From Dyella terrae (GTDB taxonomy: Bacteria > Pseudomonadota > Gammaproteobacteria > Xanthomonadales > Rhodanobacteraceae): a stretch of DNA of 64,000 nucleotides. The notes under the pieces were generated by a model, which had not been told where the DNA came from, ran no database searches, and saw only the letters and a program-made list of their open reading frames with translations. Of the stretch, positions 1-7,640 are shown piece by piece (the first letter of the stretch is position 1; each line of letters begins with the position of its first letter). A program made the position numbers and the translations under genes. The stretch is taken from positions 2,170,001-2,234,000 of the forward strand of contig NZ_CP089414.1 of the NCBI RefSeq assembly GCF_022394535.1. Reading direction: 5' to 3'.

Positions 1-850
1 AGACGATGCCGGCCAAGCCCTCCGGCGCATCCGATTCCAGTGTCGAGACGAAGCGCTGCATCACGCGCGGGTCGGCAAACAGTTCGCTGGCCCCCTCGGC
101 ACCGACCAGTGTCAGCCGCTCGCTTTCAATCGCCGACACGCGGCCCTGATCATCCCAACTCACGCGCGTGCCGTAGGCTGGCAGCGCCACACGCCACGGC
201 TTGTGGGTATGCCGAGCAAAGGCGCTTAACCAGCCCCGTGCAGAGTCGGGATTGAACAGCCCGGCACGCGGCGATTGCACGGCATGCACCTGCAATACGG
301 CTTCGTCCGCCTGCGCCAATAACGCGTCCAGATGGAGGCTGTCCAGCCATGTCGGCAAGGCCGTCAGCGACAGCCGCTCGTTGGGCAGCAACGATGGCCG
401 CAGTGCCTGAAGGAAATGCGTGTACGCAAGCAGCCGCGAGGTAGCGCAATCGTGATCGAGCTCTATGCCGGCCAGTACGAACTTCTGTTGCCGCCACGCA
501 GCGAGGACTGCCTGTACGTCCGCAAGCAGCGTCGCCTCGTCCCACTGCTGCAATTGGCCCTCGATGCGTACCACGGCAACGACGGGCTTGCCGCTCGCCG
601 ACAGCGCGTTCCAGTCGGGCGTGAACACACGCCACCGCCCTTGCCCATCCATCTCGCCGGCCAGCACGCGCCATGCGCGTACGGATGATCCATCCTCGGC
701 CACGGCGCGCACCAGCGCAGGCGCCCACTGTCGCTGCCACACGTAGGCATCGTTGGCGAGCGGCGTCGACCGGCCCGTGCACGCTGCAACAGCGGCAGCA
801 ACCAACAGCCATGCCAACCGGCCGATCCATCGGGACAACAAGGGAATCAA
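1..850 (-). CDS. DUF3142-like lipoprotein, 3' end outside window
   Basis: This frame stays open from about 850 to the window edge (about 283 codons) but has no ATG, so the start is one of several TTG codons (850, 841 or 838). The N-terminus is hydrophobic (LAWLLVAAAVAAC) and ends in a VAAC lipobox, so a lipoprotein is likely. The middle contains GIELDHDCATSRLLAY, which I recall as characteristic of the DUF3142 family; that family has no established function. It lies 57 bases downstream of the response regulator on the same strand and may be the last gene of that operon. The two other minus-strand frames here read as Arg/Ala/Cys-rich shadow. The family call is from memory of the motif; the coding frame itself is well supported. 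Confidence 0.6.
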   Translation of the reverse strand, partial: MIPLLSRWIGRLAWLLVAAAVAACTGRSTPLANDAYVWQRQWAPALVRAVAEDGSSVRAWRVLAGEMDGQGRWRVFTPDWNALSASGKPVVAVVRIEGQLQQWDEATLLADVQAVLAAWRQQKFVLAGIELDHDCATSRLLAYTHFLQALRPSLLPNERLSLTALPTWLDSLHLDALLAQADEAVLQVHAVQSPRAGLFNPDSARGWLSAFARHTHKPWRVALPAYGTRVSWDDQGRVSAIESERLTLVGAEGASELFADPRVMQRFVSTLESDAPEGLAGIV

Positions 851-906
851 GATGCACTCGCCGGAAACCTTCCTGGCGCTATTGCACCCGAACGCGCGGG
901 CGCTGG

Positions 907-1509
907 CTACAACCAGCCTTTCTGCCGGGCCAGCCGATAGGCTTCGATACGGTTGGTGGCGCCCAGCTTGCCGATGGCCTCGGACAGATAGTTGCGCACC
1001 GTGCCGTGCGACAGGTTGAGCTGGGCGGCGATATCGCTGGCTGATTGTCCTTCGCCAGCAAGGCGCAATACCTGCCGCTCGCGATCGTTGAGGGGGTCAG
1101 CCTCCGACCATGCCTCCAGTGCGAGTTGCGGATCGATGGCGCGGCCACCGCGATGGACCATGCGCAAGGCCTCAGCGAGATTTTCTGCCGGTGCATCCTT
1201 CAGCAGATAGCCCGACACGCCGGAATCGAGCGCGCGACGCAGGAAGCCCGGACGAGCAAACGTGGTCACGATGATCACCTTGATGGGCAGCTCATGGCGC
1301 TGGATGCGCTGAGCCAGTTCCAGCCCGGTCAGGCCCGGCATCTCGATGTCGGTGACGAGCACGTCGGGCTTCAGCCGCTGCACTTCCCTCCATGCAGCCT
1401 CGCCATCCGCTGCGGAACCAAGCACCTCGATGTCACTTTCGAGACTGAGCAGCGCGGACAGCGCGCCACGCACCATCGCCTGGTCCTCCGCCAGCAATAC
1501 ACGAATCAT
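907..1509 (-). CDS. NarL/DesR-type response regulator
   Basis: A 200-residue two-component regulator. The receiver domain covers about residues 1-118, with the acidic pocket near E8-D9, phosphoacceptor D54 (VTDIEMPG) and the conserved Thr/Lys region (VTTF and LLKDAP). A LuxR-type helix-turn-helix occupies about 138-196 (LNDRERQVLRLAGEGQSASDIAAQL). The start ATG overlaps the stop of the upstream kinase as ATGA, so the two are translationally coupled. It should be phosphorylated by one or both DesK-like kinases upstream and probably controls the ABC exporter in the same operon, as in BceR/DesR-style modules. The family is clear; the target genes are inferred from context. Confidence 0.93.
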   Translation of the reverse strand: MIRVLLAEDQAMVRGALSALLSLESDIEVLGSAADGEAAWREVQRLKPDVLVTDIEMPGLTGLELAQRIQRHELPIKVIIVTTFARPGFLRRALDSGVSGYLLKDAPAENLAEALRMVHRGGRAIDPQLALEAWSEADPLNDRERQVLRLAGEGQSASDIAAQLNLSHGTVRNYLSEAIGKLGATNRIEAYRLARQKGWL

Positions 1510-2687
1510 GCAGCACTCCTGTTGTTCGACTCGACGGACGGCGCACGGGGCGCGGCGTCCATAATGTTTTTCTTGATCAAGGGCACCTGCACCGTCAGCA
1601 CCGTACCGCGACGCGGCGGCGACTCGATCTGCAGGCTTCCGCCCAAGGCCTGAATGCGCTCACGCATGCCGCTGACGCCATTGCCGTGCGCGCTCAGGCC
1701 GCCGCAACCATCGTCGCTGACCTGCATCTGCAGGCGTCCCTTCTCGACGGTGAAACCCACCTTCGCCGAACGCGCCTTGGCATGGCGGTGGATATTGGTC
1801 ACCGCCTCGCGCAGCACCAGCGCGAGCGGGGCCTCGACTTGTGCGGGTACGCATACGTCATCGGGCAAGGCGCCGTTGAAGTCGACACCCGAGGCCTCCA
1901 GCATCAGGCGTGCCGATACCAGTTCGGCCGCGAGATCGCCGCGCCGCATACCGGTGACGGCTGTGCGCACTTCTGCCAGCGCGTGACGCGCGACGCGTTC
2001 GACCTCCTCCATCTCGCGCTGGGCGCGTTCCGGATCGATCAAGGCCAGCTTGCGCGCCAACTCCGATTTCAGCGCCACCAACGACAATGTATGCCCGAGC
2101 AAATCATGCAGATCACGACCGATGCGCTCGCGCTCGGCCAACGTGGCAAGGCGGCGGACTTCTTCCTGCGACAGGCGTAATGCAGCGTCTTTGCGATGGT
2201 TGTTCATGCGCAGGAAATGCCCGAAGCCGGACATCACGGCCACAAAACCCACCAGCAACAGAATCCATGCCGATATGTGCTGCCGCTGCGCCATGATGAC
2301 GGTTGGAACGGCCAGTATCGCCAGCGCAGCCAGCCACCGACGCAAGGACGGCAGATAGGCCAGGCACATCACCGCCGACACCAGATAACCCATGGCCACG
2401 CCATTGAACGGCCACACGATGAGTCCCAACACCGCCATCGCGCTCGCGTACATGGGTAGCAAGCGATACGGTCCGGTGTACACCCGGTAATGGAAGTACA
2501 GGTACAGCGGTGCGGAGATCAGGGTCGGGAGCAGCCAGCGTTTCCAGCTCGATCCGGCATCGATCATCGGACCGACGAACAAAGCAATCACCCAGAACAA
2601 GTTCGCCATGGACTCCCAGCGCAGGTAACTGGGCGAGCCCAGCTTGCCTAGCAGGGAATCGGGATGGGTATCGAACCAGGCCTTCAT
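1506..2687 (-). CDS. DesK-like sensor histidine kinase (second of a tandem pair)
   Basis: A 393-residue kinase with about five hydrophobic segments in residues 28-160, then a HisKA_3 dimerisation domain with the phosphoacceptor at about H194 (ERERIGRDLHDLLGH). The HATPase domain has its N box at LREAVTNIHRHA, followed by DDGCGG and GVSGMRERI. I chose the ATG at 2687 because it forms an ATGA overlap with the stop of the preceding kinase; an upstream in-frame codon would add nine residues. No periplasmic ligand domain is visible, so the signal is probably sensed in the membrane. It is a diverged duplicate of the kinase just upstream. Confidence 0.9.
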   Translation of the reverse strand: MKAWFDTHPDSLLGKLGSPSYLRWESMANLFWVIALFVGPMIDAGSSWKRWLLPTLISAPLYLYFHYRVYTGPYRLLPMYASAMAVLGLIVWPFNGVAMGYLVSAVMCLAYLPSLRRWLAALAILAVPTVIMAQRQHISAWILLLVGFVAVMSGFGHFLRMNNHRKDAALRLSQEEVRRLATLAERERIGRDLHDLLGHTLSLVALKSELARKLALIDPERAQREMEEVERVARHALAEVRTAVTGMRRGDLAAELVSARLMLEASGVDFNGALPDDVCVPAQVEAPLALVLREAVTNIHRHAKARSAKVGFTVEKGRLQMQVSDDGCGGLSAHGNGVSGMRERIQALGGSLQIESPPRRGTVLTVQVPLIKKNIMDAAPRAPSVESNNRSAA

Positions 2688-3934
2688 GTCGCGTGCCGCT
2701 CCTGCGGCGTCCAATTCGTGGCATGGCCTTCCGGCACCCCACCTTCCGCCAGGACATCACGCAATACCGAACGCGAACGCAGAGGCACGGTGATCTCCAA
2801 CCGCGTGCCCTGCCCCGGCGGAGAAACGACCACCAGCGTGCCGTCCAGCGCGCGCACGCGTTCATGCATGCCCTTGAGGCCGTTTCCGTGTACATCGATG
2901 CCGCCGCGCCCGTCGTCTTCGATGCTCAGGCGCAGGCTCTGATTGACCACGACGGCGTTCACGCGCGCCCGGCTGGCACGCGCATGGCGGGCGATGTTGG
3001 TGACCGCTTCACGCAACACCAGCGCCAAGCTCCGCTCCACCTCCACCGGCAGGGAAGGCGGTAGCTCTCCGGATTCGAACGACACTGCCGAGGACTCCAG
3101 CATCAACCGTGCCGCCGCCAACTCCGCGGCGAGATCCGTCGCGCGGATACCGGATACGGCTGTACGCACTTCAGACAACGCATGCCGCGCCACCCGCTCT
3201 GCGTCCGCCAACTCACGCTTAGCTGCCTCGCTGTCGCGGTCGAATAGCTTGCGCGACAACTCCAGCTTCAGCGTGATCAGCGACAAGGTGTGTCCAAGCA
3301 AGTCGTGCAGATCGCGCCCGATGCGCTCCCGCTCGGCCAATGCAGCAAGCCGGCGAACTTCCTCATGCGAAAGGCGCAACTCGGCTTCTTTCTCATCGCT
3401 CAAACGCTCGGCATGCACGACCAGGCCGATGATGATCGACGTCACCGGTATCCAAATCACCGCCTGCCACACGTAGTGCAGCAGCATCACCTCGGTGATG
3501 AGCGCCGCGTTGAGCAGCACCAGTGAGGCCATGTAGCGACGCAGCTCCATCCGGCAGCTGCGCAACATGATGGTGCCATACACGAAATAGGTCAGCGCGC
3601 TGGAGTACCACGGCAACAACACCAGCGACAGGGCGACCAACGCCAGCGCGAAAGAGCGCGAGCGGCGGCGCGAGGACACACAGCACTGCGCGTACAGGAA
3701 TAGGAAGATCGGATAGGTGATCAGCGTGAGCAGCGCCCATCGCCACGTGTACTTGTCGAACACCGGGGTCACGAACACCCAGACCGACCACAGCAGATGG
3801 ATGGCGTCCGTCCAGGGCGACTTGCCCTTCTGCACGCCGATAGCCACCAGGGAATCTGGCGCAGGGGTAAACCAAGCTCGCAGCCGCTCTCGCACTGTGT
3901 CTATCTCCCCTTGATCCACCTGCCCTTTGCGCAT
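2684..3934 (-). CDS. DesK-like sensor histidine kinase (first of a tandem pair)
   Basis: A 416-residue kinase built like its downstream neighbour. Hydrophobic segments lie in about residues 45-172, HisKA_3 has the phosphoacceptor at about H210 (ERERIGRDLHDLLGH), and the HATPase domain shows LREAVTNIARHA, DDGRGG and GLKGMHERV. The start lies 6 bases after the permease stop and the end overlaps the next kinase, so all are in one operon. The H-box is identical in the two kinases while the membrane parts differ. This fits duplication followed by diversification of the sensing part, possibly with heterodimers acting on the single regulator. Confidence 0.9.
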   Translation of the reverse strand: MRKGQVDQGEIDTVRERLRAWFTPAPDSLVAIGVQKGKSPWTDAIHLLWSVWVFVTPVFDKYTWRWALLTLITYPIFLFLYAQCCVSSRRRSRSFALALVALSLVLLPWYSSALTYFVYGTIMLRSCRMELRRYMASLVLLNAALITEVMLLHYVWQAVIWIPVTSIIIGLVVHAERLSDEKEAELRLSHEEVRRLAALAERERIGRDLHDLLGHTLSLITLKLELSRKLFDRDSEAAKRELADAERVARHALSEVRTAVSGIRATDLAAELAAARLMLESSAVSFESGELPPSLPVEVERSLALVLREAVTNIARHARASRARVNAVVVNQSLRLSIEDDGRGGIDVHGNGLKGMHERVRALDGTLVVVSPPGQGTRLEITVPLRSRSVLRDVLAEGGVPEGHATNWTPQERHAT

Positions 3935-3940
3935 GCTACT

Positions 3941-4729
3941 TCAACCGAGGCGACGCAGGCGGCGTACCGCCAACGCGAAGCACGCCAGCCCAAAGATCAA
4001 CAGCACGGCGACGTTGGAACCAACCGCGGCATGCCCCATGCCAAGCGCGCGAAGCGCCAGCGCCTGCAAGTGCGCACTCGGCCAGATGGGCGCGATCCGC
4101 TGCAGCGCGGACGGCAGCAGTGGCAGCGGAATCCACAGGCCGGACAGGAAGGACATCGGTAGATAGATGATGTTGATGATGGCCGGCGCGCCCTGCCCTT
4201 TCACCAGCGTACCCACCAGCATGCCCAGCGCGCAGAACGGCAACACGCCCAACATGCTCGTGGCGAGGAACCACCCTGCCTGCGCGGCATCCAGCGGCAC
4301 ATGTGCAAGACCGATGGCCATCGCCAACAGCAGCACGGCGATCACGCCGGAGCTGAGCATGGCCATCACCATCTTGCCAAGCAGGTAGGCGCCCGGCGGC
4401 ATGGGCAGCGCACGCTTGAGTGTGAGCAGCCCGTTCTCGCGCTCCATGGCGAGCGAGACACCGAAGCCGAACAGGCCAGGGCTCATCACGCCGAATACGC
4501 CGTAGCTCGCGAGTAGATAACGCGCGGCGTCCCCTTCGGCGTTCTGGTGTATCACGATGCCGAACAGCAGGTAGAACATGGTCGGAAACAACAACACCGG
4601 CAGCAGGAAGCCGGGGGCGCGAAGATAGCGCACGCATTCGCTGCGTGCTTCGGCCAGGTAGGCGCCAAGCAGGCGGCGTAGAGGCATATCGCCCGTAAGC
4701 GACTTGGCATCGATGGCGGTGATGGACAT
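3941..4729 (-). CDS. ABC-2 type exporter, permease subunit
   Basis: A 262-residue integral membrane protein with about six hydrophobic segments (for example FLLPVLLFPTMFYLLFGIVI and VIAVLLLAMAIGLA), the pattern of the ABC-2 transporter family. Its start codon shares a base with the ATPase stop (TAATG), so it pairs with that ATPase. In related Gram-negative and Gram-positive loci this pair sits with a DesK/DesR system and exports lipids, peptides or drugs. Nothing in the sequence identifies the substrate. Confidence 0.88.
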   Translation of the reverse strand: MSITAIDAKSLTGDMPLRRLLGAYLAEARSECVRYLRAPGFLLPVLLFPTMFYLLFGIVIHQNAEGDAARYLLASYGVFGVMSPGLFGFGVSLAMERENGLLTLKRALPMPPGAYLLGKMVMAMLSSGVIAVLLLAMAIGLAHVPLDAAQAGWFLATSMLGVLPFCALGMLVGTLVKGQGAPAIINIIYLPMSFLSGLWIPLPLLPSALQRIAPIWPSAHLQALALRALGMGHAAVGSNVAVLLIFGLACFALAVRRLRRLG

Positions 4730-5643
4730 TACGCGACCTCCTTTTCAGCGGCGTCTTCGCGGGTCAACTCAGTAAAGGCCTCCGCAAGGCCCGCGCGGCG
4801 TACTTCCAGTTCCGACAAGGCCGGGTCGGCATCAAGCAGGCGGCGTAGTACTTTTTCTGGTGCGTCGCTGTGTATATGGAGATGCGCATCATCGCGCTCG
4901 GCATGCGAGACGTGCGGCCAACGCATCAGCGCCGCCGCATCGAGATCGCTGATGCAACGGATGCGAGTCATCACCACGCGCGAGCGCAGCGCATCGACGC
5001 TGCCGTCGCTCAGCACGCGACCCTTGCCGAGCACGACCACGCGCTGCGCCAGCGCCTCGGCTTCTTCCAGGTAATGCGTGGTGAGCACCACCGCGCAGCC
5101 TTCCGCAACAAGATGGCGAATCGCCGCCCACAAGGTCTGTCGCGCATCGATGTCCAAGCCGACCGTGGGCTCGTCGAGAAACAGCAACTCCGGCCGACCG
5201 CAGATCGCCAGCGCGAATTGCACGCGGCGTTGCTGTCCACCGGAGAGGGCGGCATAGCGGCGCGACAACAGATCCGCGACGCCGGCCAGTTGCGCGGTTT
5301 CGTCCAACGAACGCGGCGCCGGGTAGTAGCTCATGGTCAGCCGCAACAGTTCAGATACGCGCAAGGTTGCCGGCAAAGAGGCTGACTGCAGCATCACGCC
5401 GATGCGTCGTCGCGCATCGATCTGCTGCGGGTCACGCCCGAATAGTTCCACCTTGCCGGCGTCCGTGCGCACCAACCCGAGCAATAGGCTGATGGCTGTG
5501 CTTTTTCCTGCGCCGTTGGGACCGAGCAGCGCTAGCAGTTCGCCGCGGTGCAACATGAGATTGAGACCGTCCAGCGCTGTTAAAACACCGTAACGTTTGA
5601 TGGCGCCAGACAAGCTGGCGATGACTTCGACGGGCTTGGTCAT
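4729..5643 (-). CDS. ABC transporter ATP-binding protein (ABC-2 exporter)
   Basis: A 304-residue ATPase. Walker A is GPNGAGKST at about residues 41-49, the signature is LSGGQQRR, Walker B is LLFLDEPTVGLD, and the H-loop is TTH. The C-terminal 90 residues form the small accessory domain common in CcmA/DrrA-type exporters. The start ATG has a strong Shine-Dalgarno (AGGAGG) just upstream. It is the first gene of a five- or six-gene operon with the permease, two kinases and the regulator. Substrate unknown. Confidence 0.93.
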   Translation of the reverse strand: MTKPVEVIASLSGAIKRYGVLTALDGLNLMLHRGELLALLGPNGAGKSTAISLLLGLVRTDAGKVELFGRDPQQIDARRRIGVMLQSASLPATLRVSELLRLTMSYYPAPRSLDETAQLAGVADLLSRRYAALSGGQQRRVQFALAICGRPELLFLDEPTVGLDIDARQTLWAAIRHLVAEGCAVVLTTHYLEEAEALAQRVVVLGKGRVLSDGSVDALRSRVVMTRIRCISDLDAAALMRWPHVSHAERDDAHLHIHSDAPEKVLRRLLDADPALSELEVRRAGLAEAFTELTREDAAEKEVA

Positions 5644-5930
5644 GGCTCCTCCTTCCTACCCGCCATGCTAGGCAGCGCAAGGGTTTGTCAGCAGTTGCCC
5701 ACGTCAGGGAACGCAGGTGACAAGCGTCACCCGGGGTTACGGCGGCGACAAGGCCGAGTTATGCTCAGTAGGTCGTTGCGTTGCCACATCCGTGATGGAT
5801 CGCAATGCGACATGATCCCCCCCGGATCACGGAAACGCTGAACAGTCACGCGTTTCCACCATGCATTCGTTGACACGTCGATACGCATGCCATCGGGACG
5901 GCAGGCAAGTCGACCTTGAAGGAGGAACCC

Positions 5931-7427
5931 ATGGGCGTGATTGATCAGCTGCGCGAACTGCGCGAATTCGGCGGCGCACCGCAGACTACTGGCCTCGACG
6001 ACGCCACCATCGAGCGTTTGGCGGTGAGCCACCCTGAACTGGCGCAGGCCATCGGCGACGCGGTAGCGCGTCACCGCGAACTGCGTAGCGAACTGGGCGA
6101 CTTCCTCAAGCTTGATGAAGCCGAGCAATTGACGAAGTCGCAGACGGAATTCGTCAATTTTTATCCGGACGACGCCATCAACCCGTACCTGCCGGCGGCT
6201 GCGCGCGGCCCGTGGGTGGTCAGCTTCAAGGGCGCGGTGATCCACGACAACGGCGGCTACGGCATGCTTGGCTTTGGCCATAACCATGCGGCCATCGACG
6301 CGGCGCTCGCACGCCCGCAGGTGATGGCCAACGTGATGACGCCGAGCATCTCGCAGATGCGTTTCGCCAAGGCGATGGACCGCGAGTTGGGCCGCAACCG
6401 CGGCAGCAACCCGTACGCCCGCTACCTGGCGCTCAACTCCGGCTCCGAAGCCGTGGGCCTCGCCTGCCGCATCGCCGACGTCAACGCCAAATTGCTCACC
6501 GATGCGGGCGGCCGTCATGCGGGCCGTACCATCAAGCGCGTCGCAGTGAAGGGTGCCTTCCACGGTCGCACCGACAAGCCGGCGCTCTATTCCGATTCCA
6601 CCCGCAAGACCTACCTGCAGCACCTGGCCAGCTATCGCCATGAGGACACGCTGCTCACCGTGCAGCCGTACGACATGGCGCAGTTGGAAGCCGTGTTTGC
6701 CGACGCGGACAAGAACGGCTGGTTCATCGAGGCGATGTTCCTCGAACCCGTGATGGGCGAAGGCGACCCGGGCCGCGCGGTGACGCCGGAGTTCTATCAG
6801 AAGGCCCGCGCACTCACCGAAGCACACGGTTCGCTGCTGCTGATCGACTCCATCCAGGCCGGCCTGCGTGCGCACGGCGTGCTGTCGATCACCGACTATC
6901 CCGGCTTCGAGAAGCTCGCGCCACCGGATTTCGAAACCTTCTCCAAGGCACTCAACGCGGGCCAGTATCCGCTGTCCGTGCTTGCTGTCACCGAGCGTAC
7001 CGCCGACCTGTACCGCAAGGGCATCTACGGCAACACGATGACGGCCAACCCGCGCGCGCTGGACGTGGCGCTCGCCACGCTCAACGAGCTCACCGACGAG
7101 GTGCGCAACAACATTCGCGTGCGCGGCAAGGAATTCGTCGACAAGCTCAACACGTTGAAGAACGAGCTGGGCGGCCTGATCACCAAGGTGCAGGGCACCG
7201 GCCTGCTGTTCTCGTGCGAGCTGTCGCCGGAGTTCAAGTGCTACGGCGCGCACTCCATCGAGGAATACATGCGCGAGCGCGGTGTGGGCGTGATCCACGG
7301 CGGCACCAACTCGCTGCGCTTCACCCCGCACTTCCTGGTGAGCAGCGACGAGGTCGACCTGGTTGTTTCGCACGTTCGCCAGGCCTTGCTGCACGGTCCG
7401 CGCAAGCTCAAGTCCGAAGCGGCATAA
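5931..7427 (+). CDS. Class III aminotransferase-like PLP enzyme
   Basis: A 498-residue fold-type I PLP enzyme. The cofactor lysine is probably K339 (FSKALNAGQ) and the ring-nitrogen aspartate D306 (IDSIQAG). Glycine-rich and substrate-site features are SGSEAVGLACR and GAFHGRT. I start it at 5931 because GGAGG lies five bases upstream; an upstream TTG at 5916 is in frame but falls before that ribosome site. The active-site loop differs from ordinary ornithine or GABA aminotransferases (no TGxGRTG, and QYPLSVLAV in place of GGxPIGA), so I do not assign a substrate. It appears to be transcribed alone, with a 13-bp hairpin after its stop. Confidence 0.85.
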   Translation: MGVIDQLRELREFGGAPQTTGLDDATIERLAVSHPELAQAIGDAVARHRELRSELGDFLKLDEAEQLTKSQTEFVNFYPDDAINPYLPAAARGPWVVSFKGAVIHDNGGYGMLGFGHNHAAIDAALARPQVMANVMTPSISQMRFAKAMDRELGRNRGSNPYARYLALNSGSEAVGLACRIADVNAKLLTDAGGRHAGRTIKRVAVKGAFHGRTDKPALYSDSTRKTYLQHLASYRHEDTLLTVQPYDMAQLEAVFADADKNGWFIEAMFLEPVMGEGDPGRAVTPEFYQKARALTEAHGSLLLIDSIQAGLRAHGVLSITDYPGFEKLAPPDFETFSKALNAGQYPLSVLAVTERTADLYRKGIYGNTMTANPRALDVALATLNELTDEVRNNIRVRGKEFVDKLNTLKNELGGLITKVQGTGLLFSCELSPEFKCYGAHSIEEYMRERGVGVIHGGTNSLRFTPHFLVSSDEVDLVVSHVRQALLHGPRKLKSEAA

Positions 7428-7438
7428 GCCACACCCGG

Positions 7439-7475
7439 AGCCAGCATCGCCCGCCCGACGGCGGCGATGCTGGCT
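7439..7475 (+). terminator. Strong hairpin after the aminotransferase gene
   Basis: A 13-bp perfect stem (arms 7439-7451 and 7463-7475) with an 11-base loop, starting 11 bases after the stop. There is no T-run, so it may stabilise the 3' end rather than terminate transcription. A separate 14-bp palindrome (GAAGTCGCGACTTC) lies at 7549-7562, in the promoter area of the next gene. Confidence 0.4.
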
Positions 7476-7640
7476 GCTTCCCCGCATTGCGCCGCGTCCG
7501 CTTGATGCGGAAGCCCTGAAAAGCGCAACAGACTTCGCAAAAACGAACGAAGTCGCGACTTCCTTCGCGAAACTGTCGCAATAACTTACTAGCCTCGTCC
7601 CCGATGGGTCCATCCCGGCCCCAGGTAAAGGGAGTGGTTA

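Noticed and set aside
150..857. 235-codon minus-strand frame with ATG over the left edge
   Set aside because: Cys/Arg/Ala-rich composition; the neighbouring frame gives a lipoprotein with lipobox and DUF3142-like motif and is open to the window edge.
5727..7613. 628-codon open frame on the minus strand opposite the aminotransferase
   Set aside because: It is the antisense shadow of a well-supported gene: His/Val/Arg-rich, no recognisable domain, no ribosome site. High GC keeps such frames open.
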